DNA of 64,000 nt from Pararhodobacter zhoushanensis (GCF_025949695.1 NZ_JAPDFL010000001.1:3475501-3539500), one strand, 5' to 3'. Positions 48,543 through 58,237 are shown, counted from the stretch's first letter. Translations and numbers: made by a program. Notes: a model not told the origin generated them from the letters alone.

Positions 48543-50452
48543 AAGACGCCCCCATGCCCCCCATGATCAGCGATCCCGTTCATGACGTTGTGATCTCGCG
48601 GTCGGTCAAGGTGAAAGCCCGTGACGGCGTGTTGCTGTCGGTCGACATCTACCGCCCGGCCAAGGACGGCGAGCCGCTGCCCGGCCCCTTCCCGGCGGTC
48701 GTCACCCGCTCGCCCTATGACACGCGCTCGGGCAAGGGGCCGTCCGGTCAGGCGGGCAATGGCGAGTATTTCGCCAAGCGCGGCTATCTCTATCTCGTGC
48801 AGGACGCCCGGGGCCGCTACGAGTCTGAGGGTGATTTCATCCTGCTCGACCAGGACGGCGAGGATGGCTATGACGTCATCGAATGGCTGGCCGCCCGCCC
48901 CTATTGCGACGGCAACATCGGCACGCAAGGCTCGTCGCTCAGGGCCTGGAACCAGAACGCCACCGCCCTGCTGCGCCCGCCGCATCTGAAAGCGATGTGG
49001 GTGAACCAGGGCGGCTCGAACGGGCTGACCTCGGCCATCCGCCACAACGGCGCGTTCGAGATGCGCTGGTTCGGCTGGGCCGTCACCAACGGCATCCACG
49101 CGCAGGAAGCCCATGCCGACCCCGCGATCCAGACCGCCATGGTCCGCAATGCGGAAACCATGTACGACTGGTTCTGCCGCCTGCCGTGGTCCGAGGGCAA
49201 CTCACCGCTCGCCCCCCTGCCCAACTGGGAAAAATGGGCGCTGGATCTCTACCGCAACGGCGATGATGGCCCGTTCTGGCGCAACCCCAGCCGCAATTTC
49301 GCGCCCTACCGCGACCGCTCGGCCGACATCCCCACCGTCTACGCCGGCGCGTGGTACGACAGCTACGCCCGCGCCTCGATCGAGAATTTCCTCGCCATGG
49401 ATGCCCGCGCCAGCCACCAATACCTCATGATGGGCGCAGGCGTGCACGGGGGCCCCAATTTCGACAACCGCCTGACCGGTCAGGTCGACATGGGCCCCGG
49501 TGCCCCGATCAAGGGCAACCTTGAGCGTGACCGCAAACAGATGATGCTGCGCTTTTTCGACCGCTTCCTGAAGGGCGATGAAACCGCATGGGTCGATCAG
49601 CCCAAGGTGCGCTATGTCCGCATGGGCGGCGACGGCGGCAAGAACGCCGCCGGTCAGTTGCTGCACGGCGCCCAATGGGTCGCCGATACGCAATGGCCCC
49701 CCACCGGGGTTCAGCCGCAGGACTGGTTCCTGCACCCCGGTGCCGCGCTCAGCCGTGACCCTGCCCCGGCCTCGCCCCCCAGCACCCTGACCTATGAACC
49801 CGCACACCCGATGCCGACGGTTGCCGGCAACGTCTCGTCGATGACGCAGAACCTGCCGCCCTTCGCCCGCATGATGCGCACGGGCGATCCGATCACCCTG
49901 CGCCAAAGCATCGTGCTGCAGGGTGCTGCCGACCAAGTCACCCATGACGGCATGTTCGCCGAACCGCCCTACGGCGATCTGGCCGACCGCCCCGACACGC
50001 TGGTCTTCACCACCGCGCCCTTCGAGGCCGAAACCGAAATCACCGGCGTGCCCGAGGTCGAGATTTTCCTGTCCTCGGACGCGCCGGACACCGACATCTT
50101 CGTCATGCTGCAAGACCTCTACCCGGTGTCCGACACATGGCCCACCGGCTACCGGCTGAACCTGTGCGACAGCATCTTCCGCGTCCGCTACCGCGACGGG
50201 TTCGACAGGCCCACGATGATGGAGCCGGGCAAGGTGGTGCGCGTGCGCTTCCCGCTCTACCCGATTTCCAACGCGTTCCAGCCCGGCCACCGGCTGCGCG
50301 TGCTGGTGTCGTCCTCGTCCTTCCCGCGCTTTGACCCCAACCCGAACACCGGCGAGTCGTTGGGCCGTCACACCCACACCCGCATCGCCGTCAACGCCAT
50401 CCACCATGACCCGGCGCATCCCTCGCGCCTTATCCTGCCCATACGAGGCTGA
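48539..50452 (+). CDS. CocE/NonD-family hydrolase (S15 X-Pro dipeptidyl-peptidase fold)
   Basis: 637 residues. VKARDGVLLSVDIYRPA and VVTRSPYDTRSGKG open the catalytic domain; the nucleophile elbow is GNIGTQGSSLRAWNQN, where GSSLR departs from the usual GxSYxG. VYAGAWYDSYARASIENF supplies the Asp and GAGVHGGPNF probably the His. The C-terminal jelly roll has VFTTAPFEAETEITGVPEVEIF and LRVLVSSSSFPRFDPNPNTG. No signal peptide. Family members cleave esters and amides or proline peptides. Overlaps the CoA-ligase gene by four bases. Confidence 0.9.
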   Translation: MKDAPMPPMISDPVHDVVISRSVKVKARDGVLLSVDIYRPAKDGEPLPGPFPAVVTRSPYDTRSGKGPSGQAGNGEYFAKRGYLYLVQDARGRYESEGDFILLDQDGEDGYDVIEWLAARPYCDGNIGTQGSSLRAWNQNATALLRPPHLKAMWVNQGGSNGLTSAIRHNGAFEMRWFGWAVTNGIHAQEAHADPAIQTAMVRNAETMYDWFCRLPWSEGNSPLAPLPNWEKWALDLYRNGDDGPFWRNPSRNFAPYRDRSADIPTVYAGAWYDSYARASIENFLAMDARASHQYLMMGAGVHGGPNFDNRLTGQVDMGPGAPIKGNLERDRKQMMLRFFDRFLKGDETAWVDQPKVRYVRMGGDGGKNAAGQLLHGAQWVADTQWPPTGVQPQDWFLHPGAALSRDPAPASPPSTLTYEPAHPMPTVAGNVSSMTQNLPPFARMMRTGDPITLRQSIVLQGAADQVTHDGMFAEPPYGDLADRPDTLVFTTAPFEAETEITGVPEVEIFLSSDAPDTDIFVMLQDLYPVSDTWPTGYRLNLCDSIFRVRYRDGFDRPTMMEPGKVVRVRFPLYPISNAFQPGHRLRVLVSSSSFPRFDPNPNTGESLGRHTHTRIAVNAIHHDPAHPSRLILPIRG

Positions 50453-50454
50453 CC

Positions 50455-51855
50455 ATGCAGGCGCTCACCACCCAGGTCACGCGGCTCGCGCCGACCTTCA
50501 CAGCGGTTTCCGACGCGATCTGGGCCACGCCCGAACTGTGCTACGCCGAGCACCGCTCGGTCGCAGCGCAGATCGACGCCTTGGCGGCACAGGGCTTTGC
50601 CATCACCCGGAACATCGCCGGGCTGGACACCGCCTTTACCGCCGACTGGGGCACCGACGGGCCGGTGATCGCCTTTCTGGGCGAGTTTGACGCCCTGCCC
50701 GGCCTCAGCCAGCAGGCGGGCCTCGCCAAACCCCTCGCGGTCGAGGACGGCGGCAACGGCCACGGCTGCGGCCATAACCTGCTGGGCGCGGCCTCGATGC
50801 TGGCCGCCTCGGCGCTGGCGGCCCGATTGCGCGACACCGGCATTGCCGCGCGCGTGCGATACTACGGGTGCCCGGCAGAAGAAGGCGGCTGGGGCAAGGT
50901 GCGCATGGTCGCCGCCGGGGCGTTTGACGACGCGCAGGTCGGCATCGGCTGGCATCCGGGCACCTATAACGCCGTGCGCGCCCGCGCCACGCTGGCCGTC
51001 GCCAACCGCCGCTACCGCTTCACCGGACGCGCCGCCCATGCCGCCATGTCCCCGCATCTGGGCCGTTCCGCGCTGGATGCGGTCGAATTGATGAACGTCG
51101 GCGCGAACTACCTGCGCGAACACATGCCGCAAGAGGCCCGCCTGCACTACGCCGCCACCGACGCGGGCGGCAGCGCGCCCAATGTCGTGCAGGCCCGCGC
51201 CGAATCCCTGTACATGATCCGCGCGCCCGAACTGGACGACCTGCACGCGCTGATCGCCCGCGTCGATGATGTGGCGCGCGGGGCCGCGCTGATGACCGGC
51301 ACGCAGGTCGAGATCATCGGCGAGGGCGGCGCGGCCAATGTGCTGCCCAATGCGGCACTCTGCGCTGTCATGCATCAGGCGATGCTGGCCTTGGGAACGC
51401 TCAACTTTGCCCGCGACGAGCTGGCCTTTGCCCAAGCCATCCGCGACAGCCTCGGCGATACCGCCGCCGCCGACCGCCGCGCCCAGACAGAAGGCGACGC
51501 GCTGCTGCCACAGGGCCACGGGCGGCTGCCGCTGCACAGCGGCTTGCGCTGTTTCAGCGGGCGGATCGAACAGGGCACCGGCTCGACCGATGTCGGTGAT
51601 GTCAGCTGGCAGATCCCGGTGGTCGAGGCTGCGCTGGCCACCTGGGCCGTTGGTACGCCCAGCCACACATGGCAGGCCGTCGCCCAGGGCCGCAGCTCGG
51701 CCGCGCACCGCGCGATGATCCGCGCGGCCAATGTCATGGCCCATACCGCGCTGACGCTGATCCAGCAGCCCGGCGCGATCGCACAGGCACAGGACGAACT
51801 GGCCCGGCGGCGCGGCGGACGGCCCTATGTGCCCGTCCTGCCCGACGCCGCCTGA
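50455..51855 (+). CDS. M20-family amidohydrolase, AbgB-like
   Basis: 466 residues. Metal-site motifs in order: [16 protein letters not shown], the catalytic [31 protein letters not shown], and the distal [13 protein letters not shown] dimerisation domain ([19 protein letters not shown]) is inserted as usual. The closest described type is AbgB, which splits p-aminobenzoyl-glutamate; relatives cleave N-acyl amino acids and indole-acetyl amino acids. Starts two bases after the CocE stop and ends the operon; the next gene is convergent only four bases away. Confidence 0.92.
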   Translation: MQALTTQVTRLAPTFTAVSDAIWATPELCYAEHRSVAAQIDALAAQGFAITRNIAGLDTAFTADWGTDGPVIAFLGEFDALPGLSQQAGLAKPLAVEDGGNGHGCGHNLLGAASMLAASALAARLRDTGIAARVRYYGCPAEEGGWGKVRMVAAGAFDDAQVGIGWHPGTYNAVRARATLAVANRRYRFTGRAAHAAMSPHLGRSALDAVELMNVGANYLREHMPQEARLHYAATDAGGSAPNVVQARAESLYMIRAPELDDLHALIARVDDVARGAALMTGTQVEIIGEGGAANVLPNAALCAVMHQAMLALGTLNFARDELAFAQAIRDSLGDTAAADRRAQTEGDALLPQGHGRLPLHSGLRCFSGRIEQGTGSTDVGDVSWQIPVVEAALATWAVGTPSHTWQAVAQGRSSAAHRAMIRAANVMAHTALTLIQQPGAIAQAQDELARRRGGRPYVPVLPDAA

Positions 51856-51859
51856 GGAC

Positions 51860-53029
51860 TCAGATCACCGCCGTCGGGTCTTCGAACCCCTGCGGCACGA
51901 TCAGGTTGTGACGGCCCAGCGCCTTCACATCCCGCTCGCCACACAGCGCCATGGTCTTGTCCAGCTCGGCATGGATGATCTCCAGCGCCTTGGTCACGCC
52001 CGCCTCGCCCATCGCGCCCAGCCCGTAGACGAACGAGCGCCCGATGAACGTCGATTTCGCGCCCATCGCCACCGCCTTGAGCACGTCCTGACCCGAGCGG
52101 ATGCCGCTGTCCAGATGCACTTCGGTGGTATCCCCCACCGCATCCAGAATCGACGGCAGCATGCGGATCGACGAATGCGCGCCGTCCAGCTGCCGCCCAC
52201 CGTGGTTCGACACCACAATCGCCTCGGCCCCGATCTTTTGCGCCATGATCGCGTCCTCGGCATCGTTGATCCCCTTCAGGATCAGCTTGCCGCCCCACAT
52301 GTCGCGCAGTTTCTCGATCTTGGCCCAGGTCAGCTGCAAATCGAACTGCTCCGCCGTCCAGGCCCCCAGCGACGCCGGATCGCCCACCCCCGTGGCGTGG
52401 CCGACGATATTGCCAAAGAACCGCCGCTTGGTGCCCAGCATGCCAAGGCCCCATTGCACCTTGGTCGCCAGATTGATCATCGTCGGGATCGTCAGCTTGG
52501 GCGGCGCACTCAGACCGTTTTTCAGATCCTTGTGCCGCTGGCCCAGCAATTGCAGATCCAGCGTCAGCACCAGCGCCGAGCAGCCGGCATCCTTGGCCCG
52601 CTGCAGGATGCGGCGCACGAAATCCTCGTCCTTCATCACATAAAGCTGGAACCAGAACGGCTTGGTCGTGTGCGCGGCCACATCCTCGATCGAGCAGATC
52701 GACATTGTCGACAGCGTGAACGGCACGCCGAATTTTTCCGCCGCCTTCGCCGCCAGAATTTCGCCATCCGCGTGCTGCATGCCGGTCAGGCCCACCGGCG
52801 CCAGTGCCACCGGCATCGCCACCTTTTGGCCGATCATCTCGGTCTCGGTCGTGCGGTTGGACATATCCACCGCCACGCGCTGGCGCAGGTGGATCTTGGC
52901 GAAATCGCTGGTATTTTGGCGGAAGGTCTGCTCGGTCCAGCTGCCGGATTCGCAGTAATCATAGAACATCCGCGGTGCCCGCCGCTGGTAGATCTGGCGC
53001 AGATCCTCGATGGTGGTGATGACGGGCAT
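51860..53029 (-). CDS. lldD: FMN-dependent alpha-hydroxyacid dehydrogenase (LldD type)
   Basis: 389 residues. [27 protein letters not shown] is the N-terminal signature; [15 protein letters not shown] and [14 protein letters not shown] bind [20 protein letters not shown] carries the catalytic His and Arg; [20 protein letters not shown] follows. Oxidises L-lactate or a similar 2-hydroxyacid and passes electrons to the respiratory chain. The membrane-binding loop region contains [18 protein letters not shown] precedes the ATG. Convergent with the M20 gene. Confidence 0.93.
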   Translation of the reverse strand: MPVITTIEDLRQIYQRRAPRMFYDYCESGSWTEQTFRQNTSDFAKIHLRQRVAVDMSNRTTETEMIGQKVAMPVALAPVGLTGMQHADGEILAAKAAEKFGVPFTLSTMSICSIEDVAAHTTKPFWFQLYVMKDEDFVRRILQRAKDAGCSALVLTLDLQLLGQRHKDLKNGLSAPPKLTIPTMINLATKVQWGLGMLGTKRRFFGNIVGHATGVGDPASLGAWTAEQFDLQLTWAKIEKLRDMWGGKLILKGINDAEDAIMAQKIGAEAIVVSNHGGRQLDGAHSSIRMLPSILDAVGDTTEVHLDSGIRSGQDVLKAVAMGAKSTFIGRSFVYGLGAMGEAGVTKALEIIHAELDKTMALCGERDVKALGRHNLIVPQGFEDPTAVI

Positions 53030-53176
53030 GGCGCAGTCCTCCGCAAATTGGTCAGAATTTCTTACCGCCTCGACGCGAGTCGCGCAAGCGGAGACGATAG
53101 TTCACAGGCAAACGAATCTTGCCCCAAGCCCCCCTTTGCCCTATCTGACGCGTACTCCAGGAACGGGAATTTTCCA

Positions 53177-54094
53177 ATGGCACACAAGGTCTTCATTGAT
53201 GGCGAAGTCGGCACCACCGGCCTGCAGATCCGCGAGCGGCTGCAAGCGCGGGGCGACATCACGCTGATTCAGGTCGACCCCGCCCGCCGAAAAGACCCCG
53301 CCGCCCGGGCCGACGCGCTGGCCGAGGCCGATGTGGCGATCCTGTGCCTGCCCGACGACGCCGCGCGCGAAGCCGCAGCGCTGTCCGCCCCGCATGGCAC
53401 AAGGCTGATCGACGCCTCGACTGCACACCGCATCGCGCCCGACTGGGTGTTCGGCTTTCCGGAAATGGCCGCAGGCCAGCGCGCCGCCGTGGCGCAGGCC
53501 ACCCGTGTGTCGAACCCCGGCTGCTGGTCCACCTGCGCCATCGCCCTGATCCGCCCGCTGGTCGAGGCCGGTCTCATCGACCCGGCCAATCCGCCGGCGA
53601 TTTCCGGCGTTTCGGGCTACACCGGCGGCGGCAAGGCGATGATCGCGGAATATGAAAGCGGCGATGTTAGCGGCTCGTTCCTCTACGGCGCGACCCAACA
53701 GCACAAACACCTGCCCGAGATCCAGACCCACGGCCTGCTGTCGACCGTGCCGGTTTTCGTGCCCTCGGTCGGTCATTATGCTCAGGGCATGGCTGTCGCC
53801 GTCCATGTGCGCGATCTGGGCGAGGCCGGGTTCAAAGCCGCCGAAGACGCGCTGCAAGCCGCCTATGAGAACGAGCGTTTCATCGCCCTTGTCGTTGCCG
53901 AAACCCACGAACCCCGCGTCTGGCCCGAGCGTCTCAATGGCACCAACCGGCTGGAACTTTCGGTCCACGGCAACGCCAAAACGGGTGCCGCCACGCTGAT
54001 CGCCGTGCTCGACAACCTTGGCAAGGGCGCCTCGGGCGCGGCGGTGCAGAACCTCAACATCATGCTCGGCGTGGACGAAGCCGCCGGGCTTTAA
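53177..54094 (+). CDS. argC: N-acetyl-gamma-glutamyl-phosphate reductase, type 2
   Basis: 305 residues. [18 protein letters not shown] at the N-terminus and [17 protein letters not shown] with the catalytic Cys define the short type 2 Arg[17 protein letters not shown] and [12 protein letters not shown] follow. Reduces acetylglutamyl phosphate in arginine synthesis. Divergent from lldD with 147 bp between; the DUF427 gene lies 19 bp downstream on the same strand. Confidence 0.95.
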   Translation: MAHKVFIDGEVGTTGLQIRERLQARGDITLIQVDPARRKDPAARADALAEADVAILCLPDDAAREAAALSAPHGTRLIDASTAHRIAPDWVFGFPEMAAGQRAAVAQATRVSNPGCWSTCAIALIRPLVEAGLIDPANPPAISGVSGYTGGGKAMIAEYESGDVSGSFLYGATQQHKHLPEIQTHGLLSTVPVFVPSVGHYAQGMAVAVHVRDLGEAGFKAAEDALQAAYENERFIALVVAETHEPRVWPERLNGTNRLELSVHGNAKTGAATLIAVLDNLGKGASGAAVQNLNIMLGVDEAAGL

Positions 54095-54113
54095 CCCAAA
54101 AGGGGGAAAGACG

Positions 54114-54398
54114 ATGGCACGCGCACTCTGGCAGGGGCAGGTCATTGCCCAGACCGACACGCCTGTGATGTTCGACAACAACGTCTATTTCCCGCCCGAG
54201 GCGCTGAACCGCGACTTCTTCAGCGCCTCGGACCACACCTCGCTCTGCCCCTGGAAGGGCACGGCGTCCTATTACACCCTCACCCATGGCAACGCGGTCA
54301 GCGCCAACGCCGCCTGGGTCTACCGCGACCCGCTGCCCAAGGCCGAGGCGATCCGCGATCACGTCGCCTTCTGGCGCGATGTGACGGTCGAACCTTAG
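54114..54398 (+). CDS. DUF427 domain protein
   Basis: 94 residues, MARALWQGQVIAQTDTPVMF, then NNVYFPPEALNRDFF and SLCPWKGTASYYTL, the signature block of DUF427 (small beta-barrel, unknown function). A GGGGGAAAG site precedes the ATG. Its end meets the convergent end of the tandem-repeat GFA gene. Confidence 0.9.
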   Translation: MARALWQGQVIAQTDTPVMFDNNVYFPPEALNRDFFSASDHTSLCPWKGTASYYTLTHGNAVSANAAWVYRDPLPKAEAIRDHVAFWRDVTVEP

Positions 54399-55194
54399 GC
54401 GTTCGCCCCTGCATCGGGATCGCCCGTAGCGACCGCGCCTTGACGCCCGGCACACCGTTCCGCGTGATCGCCACAACCGGGGCACCGCCCTGCTGGGCAT
54501 CGGCAAAGCTCCCGCCCCCGCAAGTCTTGCAGAGCTGGTTCTGGATGGATCTGCCGGACAGGTATTCGGCCAGACTGTCCCCGCCCGTCAGCCGGGTAAA
54601 TGTCTCGCGCGTGGCAATGGCCTGCACAAAGCCCATCCGCTCGCAGGCAAAGCTCCCGCCCCCGCAGGCCTTGCAGAACTGCCGCTGGATGATCTTCTTG
54701 CCGGACAGGTATCCGGTCAGACTGTCCCCGCCCCTCAGCCGGGTAAATGTCTCGCGCGGGGCCATGGCCTGCACAAAGCCCGTCCGCGCATAGGAAAAGC
54801 TCCCGCCGCCCCAAGTCTTGCAGAACTGCCGCTGGATGATCTTCTTGCCGGACAGGTATCCGGCCAGACTGTCCCCGCCCGTCAGCCGGGTAAATGTCTC
54901 GCGCGCGGCCATGGTCAGCACAGAACCTTTCCACGCACAGTCAAAGCTCCCGCTGCCCCAAGTCTTGCAGAACTGCCGCTGGATGATCTTCTTGCCGGAC
55001 AAGTATCCGGTCAGACTGTCCCCGCCCGTCAGCCGGGTGAATGTCTCGTGCGGGGCCATGGCCAGTACACAGCCCGTCCGCTGGCAGCGCGAACAGCTGC
55101 AGGTGATCGCGTTGTCGCTGTCGACGTCGGTCTCATGGCATACGGTGCCGCACTGGTAGCCGCCGGTGTCCTGCTTCGACGCCATCGCCTCCAT
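54395..55194 (-). CDS. GFA-family protein with a fourfold internal tandem repeat (probably decaying)
   Basis: N-terminus MEAMASKQDTGGYQCGTVCH, then ITCSCSRCQRTGCVLAMAP, is that of GFA/CENP-V-like zinc proteins. A normal member (about 120-130 residues) would have one segment from RTG to the FCKTCG zinc ligands. Here it occurs four times in one open frame, with the ligand pair reading FCKTWG, FCKTWG, FCKACG, FCKTCG. The frame does not stop at the expected place: the likely stop is TAA at 54395 in the next frame, while the main frame runs antisense through DUF427 to 54298. Only the first unit keeps CSRCQ and only the last two keep both Cys of the second ligand. Confidence 0.75.
54505..55089 (-). 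repeat. Four tandem units of 144-147 bp within the GFA gene
   Basis: The string aaagctcccg recurs at 54505, 54649, 54796 and 54943 on the plus strand, spacing 144, 147 and 147 bp, each unit containing the near-identical block gatcttcttgccggacaggtatccgg (diverged in the first) and cagccgggtaaatgtctcgcg. All spacings are multiples of three, so the protein frame is kept at 48-49 residues per unit. Confidence 0.92.
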
Positions 55195-55986
55195 TGTCGG
55201 CGCGCAGCCGCCAACCGCACGATGACCGCCACCCCACTTGCCGCAACATGGTCTTCCCCGTCGCGGCCCGGCTGCGGCATTGGGCGCAAAGCTTGCAAGG
55301 ACGCGTTGGCAGCGATGAGATCGCGATCCGCTGGAGAGGATCAAGCGGGGCGCCGGTCGCTGCAACCCGGCTGCTCCTTGCCGTCAGAAGTCCGCGCATG
55401 CTGGAAGGCTTGCCGGTAACTTCCCCGCGCGCGACGGGTCCACAACACGGGTGATCCCGACCAAATGAAGCCCGCCCAGACCGGCAGACTTGCCGGTCAC
55501 CTCCCCGCGCGCGGGCGGAACGAGGCCAGAGATTGCGCGACCGAGCCTGGGAGAACCCCGTTTCACCGGCGGCAAAGCGCAGCGCGTTGGATCGAAGGGA
55601 CCGGCAGCACTGGACGGTCCCGCTGGAATTGCCACGCCCCAGCCCAACAGCGCTGACGTCGCCGCTGCCCATTCGGCACCGCAAGGTTCACCTGAGCAGA
55701 CTGCGCCGATACCCCGACGGTCACGCTTACCTCTCTTCCCTATCCTCCTGCCTTGTCGTTGCACCCACGTCGTCCCCTCCGACAGACGCCCCCACGACCC
55801 GTCGCCAACCATCTGCGCCCGTTCTCGCACCGTGCCGCCCCCAGCACGGCGATCGCGCCTGAGCAGACAATCGACCGGCGTATGACGCGCAACCCGGTAC
55901 ACAGACCTTAACCCGCCAATTCTTGCGACTTCGTTAAACGCCCCCTGCCAAGACCCGCGCACCCTCGGGACATCCTTGCCAAATGG
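55195..55986. other. Non-coding, repeat-bearing stretch
   Basis: About 790 bp with long but motif-free Arg/Pro-rich frames on both strands; I call no gene. It contains a 25-bp direct repeat, cttgccggtaacttccccgc and following bases at 55409-55433 and again at 55489-55513 (23 of 25 identical, 80 bp apart), and looks like decayed or repeat-derived DNA. Confidence 0.55.
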
Positions 55987-56047
55987 TTAACGCAAACCGC
56001 CAACCCCTTGTTTCCAATCACCCCAGCCCCCTGTCCCATCAGGGGAC
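55987..56047. repeat. 61-bp shared element, copy A
   Basis: Aligns without gaps to 60749-60809: TTAACGC, CCGC, AACCCCTTG, CACCCC, CTGTCCCATC and GGGAC are identical and equally spaced. The right end is an inverted repeat GTCCC-ATCAG-GGGAC. It lies downstream of phoX, past its terminator. Confidence 0.7.
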
Positions 56048-56053
56048 ACCGCC

Positions 56054-56086
56054 AAAAAAATCGGGCCCCCGTTTGGGAGCCCGACC
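56054..56086 (-). terminator. Intrinsic terminator of phoX
   Basis: On the minus strand TCGGGC-t-CCC-AAAC-GGG-g-GCCCGA followed by seven T residues, 25 bases after the phoX stop. Confidence 0.88.
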
Positions 56087-56110
56087 TTTGTTCACAGATC
56101 TTGACGGGTG

Positions 56111-57997
56111 TCAGCCCACCAGACCGCCATCCTCGCGCGTCACCGCCACCACCGACGAGCGCGGCACGCCGTTGCCGGTGGGCCAGGTGCCGCCCGGGTG
56201 CTGGATGCCGACGAACATCGTGCGGCGATCCTCGGACCAGCACAGGCCGGTCACTTCCGAGCCGTTCGGCCCGGTCAGGAAGCGGGCCATCGCGCCGGTT
56301 GCCGGATCACCGGCCAGCATCTGGTTGTTGCCCTGACCGGCAAAGTCACCCTCGTTGCTGTCGTCGCCGTCGGTCTGCACCCAGAGCAGGCCGGTCGAGT
56401 CAAACGCCATCCCGTCGGGCGAGTTGAACATGTTGCCCGCCGTCACGTTGTCCGAGCCGCCGTAAGCGTCCGAATGCACCGCCGGGTTGCCCGCCATCAC
56501 ATAGAGATCCCAGGCAAAGCCGGTCGCCGCGTGGTCGTCGTCATGGGGGAACCAGCGCACGATCTGGCCGTACTGGTTGGCTTCACGCGGGTTGGGGCCG
56601 CCCACCGGCGTCTCGTCGCCGCCCGCGTTGGTGCGGGTGCCGCGGCGGGTGTTGTTGGTCAGGCAGCAATAGGCCTCGACCGCGTAGGGGTTGACCGCGA
56701 CCCATTCGGGCCGGTCCATCGTCGTCGCCCCCACCGCCGAGCCAGCGGTCCGCGTGAAGATCAGCAGCTCGGCCATCTCCATGCCGGTCGATTCAGGCGT
56801 CAGGGCCAGCCATTCGCCGGTCATGTCGTCGTTGAATTTGGCGGCATAGAGCGTGCCGTCATCCAACAGACCCTCGGTCGAGCCACCGGGGGTATAGACG
56901 CCGTTCGAGACGAACTTGTACAGGAACTCGCCGCGCTCATCGTCGCCCATATAGACAACAACCCGCCCGTCACGCGCCAGAACCACCTCGGCATTCTCAT
57001 GCTTGAAACGGCCCAGACCGGTGTGCTTGACCGGGGTCGAGGTCGGATCGGTCGGATCAATCTCGACCACCCAGCCCGCGCGGTGCGGCTCGTTCGGCTC
57101 CTGCGTCACGTCGAAACGCGCGTCCCACTTGTGGTAGTCATAGCCCCAACCCTCGGGGTCGATGCCATAACGGGTGTAGCCGGCAGCGATCTTCTCGTCC
57201 GCCGGCATCTCACCGGTCGCGCCGAAGTAGCCGTTGAAGTTTTCTTCGCAGGTCAGATACGTGCCCCAGGGCGTCTTGCCCGAGCCACAGTTGTTCAGCG
57301 TGCCCAGCGCCTGCATCCCCGACGCATCGGCCGAGGTCTGCATCAGCGCATGGCCCGCGGCAGGCCCGGTCAGCGTCATCGGCGAGTTGTGGTGCAGGCG
57401 GCGGTTGAACGGGCTGTCCACGACAACGGACCAGCCGTTCTCAGTCTCGGCGATCTCCATCACCGACACACCCTGCAACTGCTGCAGCTTGAGAACGTCC
57501 TCGGCATTGGCCGGAACCCCCTCTTGCGCGGCGGGCAGGTTGATGTCGTTGTTGGTGTATTCCTGGTTGATCGCGATCAGCTGATGACCGCGGAACGAGA
57601 AGGTCTCCATCCCGTCGGTGTTCTCACCAAACACGCGGTCCGACCCGGCAACCGGGCCACCCTCGGCCACATCGTAGCCCTGGGCGTCCGAGAACAGCGC
57701 ATCGCCCCAGCTGACCAGCACCTGAGAGCGGTAACCAGCGGGCACATGCACCACGCCATCGGTCTGCGCGTCGATCGGGGTGAAGGGGAAGCGCGCGGTG
57801 GTCGAGGCCAGCGCGCTGCGCCCGCTCAACATCCCGGTGCCCATCACCATGGCGCCCGAGCCAAAGGCCAGCACACCGCGCAGGAAACCCCGGCGGTTCA
57901 AGGCGCTCTCGACCACACGGTCAAAATCATTCTCAGGAGAGCGCGGGAAGTTCAGCTCGTCCCACTCGTCGGCGGAGAGTTTGGTCTTGTCGGTCAT
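56111..57997 (-). CDS. phoX: PhoX-type alkaline phosphatase (DUF839)
   Basis: 628 residues from ATG 57997. A Tat signal follows about 35 residues: LNRRGFLRGVLAFGSGAMVMG, ending SALAST. The mature protein has WGDALFSDAQGYDV, YTNNDINLP, GKTPWGTYLTCEENFNGYFG, RFKHENAEVVLARDGRVVVY, and YMGDDERGEFLYKFVS, all typical of PhoX, a calcium/iron-dependent periplasmic phosphomonoesterase exported folded by Tat. Late blocks are FNSPDGMAFDSTGLLWVQTDGDD and MFVGIQHPGG. A tandem Pho box 75 bp upstream indicates induction by phosphate starvation through PhoB. Confidence 0.94.
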   Translation of the reverse strand: MTDKTKLSADEWDELNFPRSPENDFDRVVESALNRRGFLRGVLAFGSGAMVMGTGMLSGRSALASTTARFPFTPIDAQTDGVVHVPAGYRSQVLVSWGDALFSDAQGYDVAEGGPVAGSDRVFGENTDGMETFSFRGHQLIAINQEYTNNDINLPAAQEGVPANAEDVLKLQQLQGVSVMEIAETENGWSVVVDSPFNRRLHHNSPMTLTGPAAGHALMQTSADASGMQALGTLNNCGSGKTPWGTYLTCEENFNGYFGATGEMPADEKIAAGYTRYGIDPEGWGYDYHKWDARFDVTQEPNEPHRAGWVVEIDPTDPTSTPVKHTGLGRFKHENAEVVLARDGRVVVYMGDDERGEFLYKFVSNGVYTPGGSTEGLLDDGTLYAAKFNDDMTGEWLALTPESTGMEMAELLIFTRTAGSAVGATTMDRPEWVAVNPYAVEAYCCLTNNTRRGTRTNAGGDETPVGGPNPREANQYGQIVRWFPHDDDHAATGFAWDLYVMAGNPAVHSDAYGGSDNVTAGNMFNSPDGMAFDSTGLLWVQTDGDDSNEGDFAGQGNNQMLAGDPATGAMARFLTGPNGSEVTGLCWSEDRRTMFVGIQHPGGTWPTGNGVPRSSVVAVTREDGGLVG

Positions 57998-58071
57998 CGT
58001 GGCTATCCGTTTCTTGCGTTGGCTGCACGGGGTCAGTCGCGCATCGGATAGGCGAGTCGTGAAACGGGGAG

Positions 58072-58100
58072 GTGACAGGAGGGTGACAGGTTTGTGACGG
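58072..58100 (-). promoter_or_regulatory. Tandem Pho box upstream of phoX
   Basis: On the minus strand CCGTCAC, CTGTCAC and CTGTCAC recur with exact 11-bp spacing, the geometry of PhoB half-sites (consensus CTGTCAT-N4-CTGTCAT). On the plus strand these are gtgacag at 58072 and 58083 and gtgacgg at 58094. Placed about 75 bp before the phoX start. Confidence 0.82.
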
Positions 58101-58237
58101 GGGGCTTTGGGGCCGAAGCGGACCTTCGTGCCACGCGCGGCGAACGGCCGCATCGAGCCCAACATTGACCGATGCTGCAAACGCAACGAATGTCCGCAAC
58201 AGTGTTACGTTTCTGATAAGGGATCACGTCGTCCGGT

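Noticed and set aside
54505..55089. CRISPR-like array
   Set aside because: Units of 144-147 bp in full tandem without unique spacers, multiples of three and in one protein frame; a coding tandem repeat.
55384..55962. Minus-strand protein of about 190 residues
   Set aside because: Arg/Gly-rich, built over direct repeats, no motif; likely repeat-derived DNA.
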